Counted from the stretch's first letter, positions 1 through 6,723 are shown. The stretch is DNA of 8,965 bases from an uncultured Fimbriimonadales bacterium (GCA_937925775.1 CALAMM010000098.1:1-8965), one strand, 5' to 3'. Notes: generated by a model not told the origin, from the letters alone. Numbers and translations are program-made.

Positions 1-227
1 GCGTCGTAGAGCTCCAGTAGGTGCGGACTGCGCAGCCGACGCCGTGAATCGAGCGCCATCTGCAGCGCGTCCAGCAGGGTCGGATTGCTCCCATAGGGCG
101 CACGCACGGCTTTCAGCGTCACCACGCGCGAACGAGTCAAATCGCGAGCGCGATAGACATGAAACAGCAGCCCCTCCGAAAGCTGCTCCAGCAACTCATA
201 ACGCGCCGCCAGCACATTCCCTGTCAT
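1..227 (-). CDS. Ser/Thr protein kinase-like protein, N-terminal fragment
   Basis: Only the first 75 codons are in the window; the gene continues past the left edge. The start is the ATG at 227-225. Residues 10-41 read like the first strands of a bacterial Hanks-type kinase: RYELLEQLSEG, then HVYRARD, then VVTLKAV, where K39 sits where the ATP-anchoring lysine of the VAVK motif belongs. RSPHLLELYD (66-75) matches the usual 'HPNIVRVYD' stretch after helix C. Two things are odd. The glycine loop is degenerate (SEGLLFHV instead of GxGxxGxV). By eye, no glutamate falls at the expected helix C position, where the segment reads LQMALDSRRR. A weak or inactive kinase is therefore possible, but the catalytic HRD and DFG motifs lie outside the window and cannot be checked. 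The gene is divergent from the secreted repeat protein at 324. I see no Shine-Dalgarno sequence; a TATATT box lies 9 bases before the ATG. Confidence 0.72.
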   Translation of the reverse strand, partial: MTGNVLAARYELLEQLSEGLLFHVYRARDLTRSRVVTLKAVRAPYGSNPTLLDALQMALDSRRRLRSPHLLELYD

Positions 228-236
228 AGATTGAGC

Positions 237-242
237 AATATA
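237..242 (-). promoter_or_regulatory. -10 box of the kinase-like gene
   Basis: On the minus strand this reads TATATT, nine bases before the ATG at 227. A sigma-70-type polymerase would start transcription about three bases before the ATG, giving an essentially leaderless mRNA. No convincing -35 box is visible. The spacing matches the boxes in front of argH, the 5683 gene and uvrC. Confidence 0.5.
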
Positions 243-244
243 AA
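239..244 (+). promoter_or_regulatory. Possible -10 box for the secreted repeat protein
   Basis: TATAAA (five of six bases of TATAAT) lies in the only AT-rich patch of the spacer between the two divergent genes and overlaps the minus-strand TATATT box. It would give a leader of about 70 bases before the ATG at 324. No clear -10 box or Shine-Dalgarno sequence lies closer to that ATG, so the assignment is weak. Confidence 0.25.
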
Positions 245-323
245 AGATACCTGATACCGATGTTCCCAGAGAGAGCATCAACCCAGCGCAGGAACTCGCG
301 CGGAACTACCGAATCGATGCTCC

Positions 324-2387
324 ATGCGCATCCGCCCTGTGTTGTGCTGCGTGTGGTTGTCGGCGACGGCGTTCGGACAGTTGCAGCCCGATGCCTGGTT
401 CAAAGAGACGCTGGCGCAGGCAAACCTGACTCCCCAAGAGGTGCGGTTCGACCCAAGCCTGTTCGATTACTTTTTCCGCACGCAGCACACAACGCCCCTG
501 TTCGAGATGCTGCGCCGCGACCCGCTGCGTCTGCCGTACTACGCGGAGCGATTGCGCAACAGTCTGGTGGGGGCAGTGGGTCGCCCCGTGACGGTGGTGG
601 AATCGGGCGCGAGCGTGATTGGCGTCTCTATGCGGCGCACTCTCGTCGGCGACCCGTTGCAGCCGCTGCGTGAGCAGGCGAACGCCCCCGACGCGCTGGA
701 GAAGGCGACGCTGGAACTCTACCGACAGGCGAATGTGCCCGTTCCGCCCGCTGTGCGCCAGCAGCTCCAGCAAGCGAAGCAGGTGGTGCCCGACTCTGTG
801 CAGCGTCAGGCGGCGTTCCTCGTGTACACTGCCATCGAGGCGCGGCGCTGGCGCGACACCGCCCTGCGCGAGCTGACCCCCGACGAGCAAAACGCCCTGT
901 TCCAACGGCTCCATGCGTCCATCAAAGAGTTCGAAGCGACACTGAGCAGCGCAGAACCAAGCCCCGAGCTGCTCCTGCTGGAGCGTGCGCTGGAGAAAGT
1001 CGACCTACCGCGCCTGCTGACGGGCGGGCACGACTGCATCCTCGCCACCCAGCAAGTCATCGAAACCCTCCAGAAAGCCGACGCCCCCACGAAAGAGGCA
1101 CTGAGCCAGCCGTTCGAGGTGAACATCGACACGCCGTGGGGACGCATTCGGCTCTGCGGCGGTGCGAACGACACCCACCCACGCCAGCCGTACCTCTTGC
1201 TCATCGACACAGGGGGCGACGATACCTACTTTGGCGGCGCGGCGACCCTCTCGCTGGAGAACGCCGTGTCGTTTCTTATCGATCTCGCGGGCAACGACCG
1301 CTACGCCGACGACTTAGAGACGCTCCAGAAGCCGCTTGTCGAGCGTGAGCAGCGCGCAGGCAAGAGCGGTGTAGCGTTCGGCGGCGCAACGCTTGGCTAC
1401 GCCGTCCTCGCCGACCTTGCTGGGGACGACCTCTACCGCACGCAGTCAGCGGGGCTGGGCGCGGCGCGATACGGCGTCGGCATGCTCATCGATCTGCAGG
1501 GGAACGATGTCTACGATGCCTACGCCTTCGCTCAGGGCGCCGCGCTGGCGGGCATCGGCGCACTTATCGACCGAGAAGGGCGCGACCAGTACGCCTGCTT
1601 CTACGAGTCGCAGGGCTTCGGCGCAGTGAAAGGCTTCGGCTTGCTACTCGACGCCCTGAGCGATGATACCTATACCGCGCATCCGACCCCCATCGAGTTC
1701 CCATCGCCGCAGACCGCCGAACGGAATGTGAGCTTCGCGCAGGGCGCGGGCTACGGCAGACGCGCCGACTACCTCGACGGACGCTCTTGGGCAGGTGGCG
1801 TCGGCGTCCTGATCGATGTGCAGGGCAACGATCGCTATCTCTGTGGGGTGTTTGGGCAGGGTGTCGGCTACTGGGGCGGTGTCGGCTTGCTCATCGACCT
1901 GCAGGGCGACGATGTGCGCGAGGGCGTCTGGTATGTGCAGGGCGCAGGCGCACACTTCGCTCTTGGCTACCTCGAAGACCGACTCGGCAACGACCGCTAC
2001 CTCGCCTCGATGAACATGGCGATGGGCGCAGGGCACGACTTCGCCATCGGCTACCTTATCGATTTTGAAGGCAACGACGAATATAACGCACCCAGCCTCG
2101 CGCTCGGCGGCGCGAACGCGAACGGCATCGGGATCTTCGTCGAACTCGCGGGCGACGACCTCTACCAAGCGCGACGCAACGAGGCGAACTTCGGCAGGGC
2201 GAACCCCATCGGGCGAGGAACCCTGCGCGAGCGCGGCTTCGCCCTGGGGCTGTTCTTGGACGCAGGCGGCAACGACTCCTATCCCCCAACTGTCGACTTC
2301 GCAGGCAACGAACGCAACTGGATTATCTGGGCTATCCAGAACGACCGACCCAACGAAAGCCAACTGGGGCTGGGCACCGATCGATAG
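324..2387 (+). CDS. Secreted protein with about twelve GxD-x-Y repeats
   Basis: This is a 687-residue protein with a signal peptide: MRIR, a hydrophobic stretch from residue 5 to 17, and a likely cleavage after TAFG near residue 18. It should be exported. Residues about 20-285 are mixed and partly helical with no motif I recognise. Residues about 291-660 contain around twelve copies of a 24-27-residue unit. Its core is a small hydrophobic strand, then Asp, two or three residues, Gly-Asn/Asp-Asp, one residue and Tyr (for example LIDLQGNDVY at 388-397), followed by a Gly/Ala-rich stretch often reading QGAG or FGQG. Units 2, 6 and 11 carry longer insertions. The regular period and acidic turns suggest a beta-solenoid, perhaps calcium-stabilised by analogy with RTX repeats, but the motif is not the RTX nonapeptide. 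ATG 324 is the only usable start before an in-frame stop at 252. No catalytic motif is seen and the function is unknown. The kinase-like gene diverges from it; a link is conjecture. Confidence 0.85.
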   Translation: MRIRPVLCCVWLSATAFGQLQPDAWFKETLAQANLTPQEVRFDPSLFDYFFRTQHTTPLFEMLRRDPLRLPYYAERLRNSLVGAVGRPVTVVESGASVIGVSMRRTLVGDPLQPLREQANAPDALEKATLELYRQANVPVPPAVRQQLQQAKQVVPDSVQRQAAFLVYTAIEARRWRDTALRELTPDEQNALFQRLHASIKEFEATLSSAEPSPELLLLERALEKVDLPRLLTGGHDCILATQQVIETLQKADAPTKEALSQPFEVNIDTPWGRIRLCGGANDTHPRQPYLLLIDTGGDDTYFGGAATLSLENAVSFLIDLAGNDRYADDLETLQKPLVEREQRAGKSGVAFGGATLGYAVLADLAGDDLYRTQSAGLGAARYGVGMLIDLQGNDVYDAYAFAQGAALAGIGALIDREGRDQYACFYESQGFGAVKGFGLLLDALSDDTYTAHPTPIEFPSPQTAERNVSFAQGAGYGRRADYLDGRSWAGGVGVLIDVQGNDRYLCGVFGQGVGYWGGVGLLIDLQGDDVREGVWYVQGAGAHFALGYLEDRLGNDRYLASMNMAMGAGHDFAIGYLIDFEGNDEYNAPSLALGGANANGIGIFVELAGDDLYQARRNEANFGRANPIGRGTLRERGFALGLFLDAGGNDSYPPTVDFAGNERNWIIWAIQNDRPNESQLGLGTDR
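1194..2303 (+). repeat. Coding tandem repeat region, about 12 units of 72-81 bases
   Basis: This stretch encodes residues 291-660 of the secreted protein. The conserved acidic turns (GDD, GND or a variant) end near residues 300, 325, 369, 395, 421, 448, 503, 530, 557, 585, 612 and 651. The first Asp of each unit falls near 295, 320, 364, 390, 416, 443, 498, 525, 552, 580 and 646; one unit has Glu (607) instead. Units have diverged in sequence, so this is an old protein repeat rather than a recent DNA duplication. Confidence 0.8.
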
Positions 2388-2438
2388 GCGTCCCCATCGT
2401 CCGACTGGGGTTGGAAGAAGGACTTGCAGAACTGCAGA

Positions 2439-2461
2439 TTAGGTACAATTCAGCCGAGGTG
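2439..2461 (+). promoter_or_regulatory. Promoter -10 box and Shine-Dalgarno of the 112-residue gene
   Basis: TACAAT at 2444-2449 sits within TTAGGTACAATTCAGCCG (2439-2456), which is nearly identical to the box before the 5683 gene. A start site near 2456 leaves a leader of about ten bases. GAGGTG at 2456-2461 is a plausible Shine-Dalgarno sequence, five bases before the GTG at 2467. No good -35 box is seen at the usual distance. Confidence 0.55.
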
Positions 2462-2466
2462 CGTCC

Positions 2467-2805
2467 GTGCGACTGGAAGAGTTTCGACAACGAGTGGAAG
2501 CGGAGTTCGGTCCCAAACTGCAAAACGCCACGCCAGCCAATGTGCGAGAGTTCTTGGACAAGCTCCAGCAGGAGGCGTGGGACCATCAACGACGCTACAG
2601 CGAGCGATATGTGATGCCCGAAGAGAGCGCCCGCACTTATGAAGAGGTGATGAAAGAGTTTTTCGTCGATGTGCTGGAGTTGCCTGCGGAGAAAGCCGTG
2701 ATGCTGTTGTGGACGCTCGCGCTGGATTTGACCTTCGCGGCGATTGAACATCAATATTCAGAGGTGCTGGATCCGCTGTTTCGCACGGTGGAGTCGACGG
2801 ACTGA
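2467..2805 (+). CDS. Small helical protein of unknown function
   Basis: The product has 112 residues, starts at GTG and is acidic. It is probably mostly alpha-helical: residues 3-45 are rich in Glu, Gln, Arg and Leu, and 54-105 read as two further helices (RTYEEVMKEFFVDVLEL; then a hydrophobic LLWTLALDLTFAAIEHQ). There is no signal peptide or metal motif, and I do not recognise the family. The start is chosen because GAGGTG lies five bases upstream; the nearer GTG at 2459 is in another frame. Support for a real gene comes from its own -10 box, codon use like its neighbours and a protein-like sequence. Its last 55 bases overlap, tail to tail, the end of the minus-strand membrane-protein gene. 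It is probably cytoplasmic; the hydrophobic helix at about 79-95 has Asp and Trp and looks like a buried core helix rather than a membrane span. Confidence 0.7.
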   Translation: MRLEEFRQRVEAEFGPKLQNATPANVREFLDKLQQEAWDHQRRYSERYVMPEESARTYEEVMKEFFVDVLELPAEKAVMLLWTLALDLTFAAIEHQYSEVLDPLFRTVESTD

Positions 2806-3329
2806 GCCTCGCGACGGCTCGGCTCGGCTTCCACCCAGACGGTCGCCGCGTGCCAGAACGCTGCGCCTGTCAGCCCGACGCCTGCCATCACCTGCAGCCA
2901 GTTGTTTTGGAGGTAATGGGCGTAGGTGTAGTTGCTGAAGTAGAGTCCCAGCGCGACCATCAGCAGCGCGACTGCCCACGCTGGCGGGTGGCGTTGCCCT
3001 ATCCCCAGTGCGCTGATGAGGCAGAGTATGCCCAACACGAACCAGAGCAACCGCTCGACCGTGCCCAGCCCGCCGATGGGCAAGTCCACCCATGTAGCGA
3101 CCGACTTGATGATAAAGTAGAGTCCCAGCCCGTAGGCGAAGAGGATGAGCAGGCGGTGGCGCACGGCAGGCAGAAAGAACCCCAGCCCTGCCAGCAGCGC
3201 CAGCAGCAGCGCGTGGCGGCGGAGCAAGGGAACCTCCTGCAGTAAAAACAGCGCCACGACGCCTGCCGTCGCCGTTAGGAACGGCAGCCAGCGCAGTCGC
3301 CACGCCTCGCTTCGAAGCCAGTGCGTCAT
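2751..3329 (-). CDS. Six-helix integral membrane protein
   Basis: This 192-residue protein is very hydrophobic. Likely membrane helices lie near residues 14-31, 39-56, 60-78, 93-110, 116-132 and 144-165, with basic residues in the first loops (RLR 11-13, RR 37-38, RHR 57-59) and a polar tail after 166. No signature residues identify a transporter or enzyme family, so the function is unknown. The ATG (3329-3327) overlaps the argH stop (TGA 3328-3326) in an ATGA junction, so it is the second gene of an argH operon and probably translated by coupling. No strong Shine-Dalgarno sequence precedes it. The last 18 codons overlap the convergent 2467-2805 gene. That tail (VDSTVRNSGSSTSEY) is low in structure and probably free to vary. 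Co-transcription with argH need not mean a role in arginine metabolism. Confidence 0.8.
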   Translation of the reverse strand: MTHWLRSEAWRLRWLPFLTATAGVVALFLLQEVPLLRRHALLLALLAGLGFFLPAVRHRLLILFAYGLGLYFIIKSVATWVDLPIGGLGTVERLLWFVLGILCLISALGIGQRHPPAWAVALLMVALGLYFSNYTYAHYLQNNWLQVMAGVGLTGAAFWHAATVWVEAEPSRREAQSVDSTVRNSGSSTSEY

Positions 3330-4756
3330 CCGTTCGAGTGCAGCAGCTCGTTCAGTTGATGCTCAATTGTAGCCAGCCAGTGCTTGGCTTGCTCGATCTG
3401 GTGGGCAACCGATTCGGGCGCGGTTCCTCCCAAGAGCGTGCGGGCGCGCACAGCGCGCTCGGGGTCAATCACCTCCAGCGCGTCCTGCTCAAAGCGCGGA
3501 TGATGACGCTGGAGCTGCTCCAGCGTGAGGTTCTCCAGCCCGATGCCTTGCTGGAGGCACTCGCGCACAATCCGCCCCACGATGTGATGCGCCTCGCGGA
3601 ACGGCAAGCCTTTGCGCACCAGGTAATCCGCCAGCTCCGTCGCGGTGGAGAAATCGCCCTGAAGCGCGGCGCGCATCCGCTCCGTGCGCCAGTGCGCCTT
3701 CTCCAGCATCGCGCACATCAGACGCACAGACGGTATCACCATGTCCAGCGTGGCAAACAGCAGGGGCTTGTCGTCCTGTAAATCGCGGTTGTAGGTCAGC
3801 GGCAGCCCTTTCAGCAGCGCGAGCATCGCCGTCAGGTTGCCGATGGCAAGTGCGCTGCGCCCGCGAACCAGCTCGGCGATGTCGGGATTCTTTTTCTGGG
3901 GCATGAGGCTGCTGCCTGTCGTGTGTTCCTCTGACAGCTCCACATAGCCATATTCAGGCGTTCCCCACAGGATGAGTTCCTGCGCAAGGCGACTGAGATG
4001 CACCATCAGCATGGCGCTCACGAACAGGTACTCCGCCACAAAATCGCGGTCGGACACGGCGTCCATACTGTTGGGGAGGGGCGAGTCGAATCCGAGTTCG
4101 GCGGCGAGCAGCTCGCGGTCAATCGGGAAAGTTGTGCCCGACAGCGCGCCTGCGCCCAGTGGACAGAAGTTCATGCGGTTGCCCGCCTGCGCCAAGCGTG
4201 ATAGGTCGCGAATGAGTGCCCAGCAGTGCGCCATCAGGTGGTGTCCCAGCGTCACGGGCTGCGCGTGCTGCTGATGGGTCAGCCCTGGCATGAGCGTCGC
4301 CTTGTGTTGCTCGGCGAGATGCATCAGTTGGTGGCACAGTTCCAGCAGGGCGCGGGCGAGGTCGGTCGTGCGCTCGCGCAACCACATCCGCACCTCCGTT
4401 GCCACAAGGTCGTTGCGGCTGCGCCCCGTGTGCAGCTTGCCCGCCAGCGCACCAATCTTCTCATACAGACGCGCCTCTATCGCCGTGTGGATGTCCTCGT
4501 ACTCCTCGTGAGGGAACCACGCGCCCTCCTCGATTTCAGCCTGAATCTCCAACAGGGCGTCCACGATACGATTCGCCTCGTGCGGGCTGAGCATCCCTGT
4601 GATGCCCATCATGCGGGCGTGGGCGACGCTGGCATGGAGCTCTTGTTTCCAGAGCCGAGCATCGTATTGGAGCGAGAACGAATACGCTTGGGCATCGGGC
4701 GAGAGGCTCCCCTCGAACCGCCCGCCCCACATCTTGGGAGTCTCTGGCGTCAGCAT
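3326..4756 (-). CDS. argH: Argininosuccinate lyase
   Basis: The enzyme splits argininosuccinate into arginine and fumarate, the last step of arginine synthesis, as a cytoplasmic homotetramer of the aspartase/fumarase superfamily. The 476-residue length is typical. Seen in order: MWGGRFEG (9-16), HTGRSRND (109-116), THQQHAQPVTLGHH (160-173) with H161 as the general acid/base candidate, GAGALSGTTFPIDR (201-214), MDAVSDRDFVAEY (231-243), and the superfamily signature GSSLMPQKKNPD (281-292), whose second serine (S283) is the catalytic one in the family. TYNRDLQDDKP (321-331) is also conserved. All key residues are present. The ATG at 4756 follows TATAAT by eight bases, which fixes the start and suggests a leaderless mRNA. 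The membrane-protein gene overlaps its stop. No argG or other arginine genes are in the window. Confidence 0.97.
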   Translation of the reverse strand: MLTPETPKMWGGRFEGSLSPDAQAYSFSLQYDARLWKQELHASVAHARMMGITGMLSPHEANRIVDALLEIQAEIEEGAWFPHEEYEDIHTAIEARLYEKIGALAGKLHTGRSRNDLVATEVRMWLRERTTDLARALLELCHQLMHLAEQHKATLMPGLTHQQHAQPVTLGHHLMAHCWALIRDLSRLAQAGNRMNFCPLGAGALSGTTFPIDRELLAAELGFDSPLPNSMDAVSDRDFVAEYLFVSAMLMVHLSRLAQELILWGTPEYGYVELSEEHTTGSSLMPQKKNPDIAELVRGRSALAIGNLTAMLALLKGLPLTYNRDLQDDKPLLFATLDMVIPSVRLMCAMLEKAHWRTERMRAALQGDFSTATELADYLVRKGLPFREAHHIVGRIVRECLQQGIGLENLTLEQLQRHHPRFEQDALEVIDPERAVRARTLLGGTAPESVAHQIEQAKHWLATIEHQLNELLHSNG

Positions 4757-4764
4757 CAGCAGGG

Positions 4765-4770
4765 ATTATA
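4765..4770 (-). promoter_or_regulatory. Consensus -10 box of argH
   Basis: On the minus strand this is a perfect TATAAT, preceded by GAGG and followed after eight bases by the argH ATG. Transcription would start about two bases before the ATG. No TTGACA-like -35 box lies at 16-18 bases; the nearest TTGGCA is about 31 bases upstream, too far. Confidence 0.65.
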
Positions 4771-4819
4771 CCTCGCGAGATACTCGGTGGGAGGCACTCG
4801 CTGCCAACAAGGCGCGGCG

Positions 4820-4825
4820 TACAAT
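4820..4825 (+). promoter_or_regulatory. Possible plus-strand -10 box in the scpA-argH spacer
   Basis: TACAAT in the 140-base spacer (4757-4896) points toward the 3' end of scpA. It is followed by the short palindrome CCCAGC-G-GCTGGG at 4829-4841, and ggcaagagcc occurs twice (4841-4850, 4876-4885). AGGAGG at 4872-4877 stands eight bases before a GTG at 4886, but the frame behind it does not look like a protein. If active, it would make an RNA antisense to scpA. Confidence 0.2.
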
Positions 4826-4896
4826 CGTCCCAGCGGCTGGGGCAAGAGCCATCCTGCTGGAGATTGAAAGTAGGAGGCAAGAGCCGTGTGCCGCGC

Positions 4897-5634
4897 CTAC
4901 GCGACATCTTGCGCTTCGAGCCATAGCGCCCCCGATTCGTCGATACGCACCTCTACCTGTCCCAGACGCCACAGCTCCAGCATCGCAAGGAACGAGACCA
5001 GCAAGTCCATCACATCGAGGGCATCGCTCGCGAAGGTATCGAACGGGATGGGACGCAGGGCGCGGTTCAGTCGCTCGCGGATCTCTATCATGCGGGCGTG
5101 GATGGAGAAGTAGCGTCGGTGAGGGATGGCGGTCGGCGGGGGTAGGCGCTGCTCCAGGAGGCGTTTGAAGGCGAGCCAGAGCTGGTCGGGCAGCGCCGCG
5201 CCGAATTCAGGGGGAAGTTCATACTCGCGAGGGTCAATCGCACCGCCCCGAAAGAAAATCTGCATCCGTTCCCCCTCGCGCTGACGAAGCCATTCCAAGA
5301 TAGGCAGGTACGAGTCGGGCAAGCGCGAGAGTTCAAACGACTCGGCCTCTTCGTCCGATTCAGGTTCAGGTTCGGGCGCGAGCAGGCGCACTGCCTTGCG
5401 CTCGGTCAAGTACGCCACTACCGCGAGGGCATCGGCAGCTTCGTCCATATCGCCTGCCTCGCGCCAGTAGGCGTAGCACGCCTCCGCCACCGGCGCGAGG
5501 TCGACCTCCAGCAGGTCGAGTTTGTGCTTGCGGATCAGGTGTGCCAGCCAGCCCAGCGAGCCGAACCCGAACGGCAGCTGAAGCGGTACACGCGGCGGCG
5601 ACCATTCCACCGAGCCGATGTGAAAACGACGCAT
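4897..5634 (-). CDS. scpA: Segregation and condensation protein A
   Basis: ScpA is the kleisin that bridges the SMC heads and binds ScpB in the bacterial condensin. The 245-residue length is usual. The N-terminal half carries the family pattern around FGSLGWLAHLIRKHKLDLLEVDLAPVAE: LIRKHKLDLLEVDL at 33-46 matches the LIRKxKIDIxDIPI block, and ADALAVVAYLTERKAVRLLAP (67-87) matches the 'FLVxAAxLxxIKSrxLLP' helix. An acidic linker follows (EPEPESDEEAE, 88-98). The C-terminal winged-helix block LLVSFLAMLELWRLGQVEV (211-229) matches the 'FLAxLELxrxgxV' motif. The opening FxGPLDLLL motif is degenerate here (FGFGSLGWLA), so this is a diverged member. scpB, the usual neighbour, is not in the window. 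The start is supported by AGGAG nine bases upstream and a TAGAAT box. It diverges from the 5683 gene. Confidence 0.85.
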   Translation of the reverse strand: MRRFHIGSVEWSPPRVPLQLPFGFGSLGWLAHLIRKHKLDLLEVDLAPVAEACYAYWREAGDMDEAADALAVVAYLTERKAVRLLAPEPEPESDEEAESFELSRLPDSYLPILEWLRQREGERMQIFFRGGAIDPREYELPPEFGAALPDQLWLAFKRLLEQRLPPPTAIPHRRYFSIHARMIEIRERLNRALRPIPFDTFASDALDVMDLLVSFLAMLELWRLGQVEVRIDESGALWLEAQDVA

Positions 5635-5643
5635 AAGGACAAG

Positions 5644-5658
5644 CTCCTGCAGATTCTA
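5644..5658 (-). promoter_or_regulatory. scpA -10 box and Shine-Dalgarno sequence
   Basis: On the minus strand TAGAAT (5658-5653) is followed by AGGAG (5648-5644), nine bases before the scpA ATG. This gene therefore appears to have a short leader with a normal ribosome binding site, unlike argH and the 5683 gene. The box lies only ten bases from the oppositely directed TACAAT at 5669-5674, so polymerases could interfere. Confidence 0.5.
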
Positions 5659-5663
5659 CCCCG

Positions 5664-5681
5664 TTAGGTACAATTAAGCCG
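5664..5681 (+). promoter_or_regulatory. Promoter box of the 5683 gene
   Basis: TTAGGTACAATTAAGCCG contains TACAAT (5669-5674), eight bases before the ATG at 5683. It shares 17 of 18 bases with the box at 2439-2456. There is no Shine-Dalgarno sequence; a start about two bases before the ATG is expected, hence a leaderless mRNA. Confidence 0.6.
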
Positions 5682-5682
5682 T

Positions 5683-6723
5683 ATGCGTCTGTCGTTGCCT
5701 AAGGTGAGGCTGGACCATCTCCAACGCTTGCTCACACCACTTGGAATTTGGCAGCACACGCGCTATGCCGAGCCGTGGGTGGAGCATGGCTTCTCGATTG
5801 ATGACCAGGCACGGGGGTTGATTGTCGGCGCGTGGCTCTATCGGCTCGCGCCGCAGCAACCTGCGTGGCTCGCGCCGCACGACAGCGAGTTCCCCGCCCA
5901 GCTTATCGAGGTCTGCCTTCAGTATATCGAGGCGGCGCAGCTGGAGAACGGGCGGTTCCACAACTTTCGCAATGCAGAGGGTGCCTGGATTGACGAGGTC
6001 GGCAGCGAGGATTCGCACGGGCGAACTGTGTGGGGGCTACTGACCCTGACTCAGCTCCTGCCCGACACCGAGTGGGCGCATCGGGCACAGCGTCTGCTGG
6101 AGGGTGCCCTGCGCCATGCCCGTGCGCTCGGCTCCCCGCGAGCGTTGGCGTTCATGGCGCTCGCCGACGACCATCCCTTCCGCCTACTCCACTACGGGCG
6201 CGAGCTGGCGCAACTCTACGAGGCGACACGCGCTCCCGATTGGCGCTGGTTCGAAAACTTCCTGACTTATGAGAATCCACGCCTCCCGCAAGCGCTGATG
6301 CTCTGCGGCGTGCGCACGCAGACGCCCGAGTGGGTGCGATACGCCCGTGAAGCGTTCGAGTTCCTCGCGCAGACCACCTTCGCTGAGACAGGCTATTTCA
6401 ACGCGGTGGGAACCGAGGGCTGGTATGTGCGTGGCAGAACCCGCGCGGTGTTTGACCAGCAGCCCGTGTGTGCAGGGGCAACGGTGGAGGCGTTTCTGGA
6501 TGCTTGGCAGGCACTGGATCGGTATAAACCGTTCCTGCAGTACGCCCAGCGCGCCCTGATGTGGTACCACGGCGACAATATCAACCAGATGGCGCTCTAC
6601 GACCCAGAAACGGGCGCCGTGTACGATGGGCTGAATGCGCTGGGTGTGAACCTCAACCGCGGCGCCGAGTCGGTACTGAGCTACCTCATGGCGCGGATTA
6701 AGTGGGAGCTGTATGTGCGATAA
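5683..6723 (+). CDS. Predicted (alpha/alpha)6-barrel carbohydrate-related protein
   Basis: This 346-residue protein has no signal peptide and alternates helices with conserved loops, as in alpha/alpha toroid glycosidases and sugar epimerases. Conserved-looking blocks are DDQARG (40-45), NGRFHNF (89-95), VGSEDSHGRTVWGL (106-119), ENFLTYENPRLPQAL (191-205), FDQQP (257-261), YDPETGAVYDGL (306-317) and NRGAESVLSYL (325-335). From memory, the SEDSHGR-x-x-W, FDQQP and GAES-x-LSYL blocks mark a family often encoded beside, or annotated as, glycosyltransferases and next to GH130 mannoside phosphorylases. The reaction is not established to my knowledge. Asp and Glu at 40, 41, 109, 110, 191 and 258 are candidate catalytic or sugar-binding residues. 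No sugar genes flank it here; its neighbours are scpA and uvrC. The stop is 32 bases before uvrC, which has its own -10 box. The ATG is fixed by the TACAAT box eight bases upstream. Confidence 0.75.
   Translation: MRLSLPKVRLDHLQRLLTPLGIWQHTRYAEPWVEHGFSIDDQARGLIVGAWLYRLAPQQPAWLAPHDSEFPAQLIEVCLQYIEAAQLENGRFHNFRNAEGAWIDEVGSEDSHGRTVWGLLTLTQLLPDTEWAHRAQRLLEGALRHARALGSPRALAFMALADDHPFRLLHYGRELAQLYEATRAPDWRWFENFLTYENPRLPQALMLCGVRTQTPEWVRYAREAFEFLAQTTFAETGYFNAVGTEGWYVRGRTRAVFDQQPVCAGATVEAFLDAWQALDRYKPFLQYAQRALMWYHGDNINQMALYDPETGAVYDGLNALGVNLNRGAESVLSYLMARIKWELYVR

Noticed and set aside
306..914. A 202-residue minus-strand frame at the start of the secreted-protein gene
   Set aside because: Its Arg/His/Gln-rich composition is typical of antisense frames in GC-rich genes, and the opposite strand is clearly coding.
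1644..2363. A 239-residue open frame on the minus strand inside the secreted-protein gene
   Set aside because: It is the mirror of the GND repeats: a periodic Val/Ala/Asp-rich product with no start signal. The plus frame has a signal peptide and a coherent repeat.
2392..2410. Terminator after the secreted-protein gene
   Set aside because: CCCCA and TGGGG can pair over five bases across a nine-base loop, but there is no T-run and the stem is too weak.
4829..4841. Palindrome CCCAGC-G-GCTGGG as a terminator of scpA
   Set aside because: It has a very short stem and no T-run on either strand; it could be a binding site, but nothing supports that.
4226..4867. A 213-residue plus-strand frame opposite argH
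   Set aside because: It is opposite the strongly conserved argininosuccinate lyase and has no recognisable motif.
4886..5113. A 75-residue plus-strand frame with AGGAGG before its GTG
   Set aside because: The product is Ser/Arg-rich and lies opposite scpA; the ribosome-binding match alone does not make it a gene. The signal is kept only as a possible antisense RNA.
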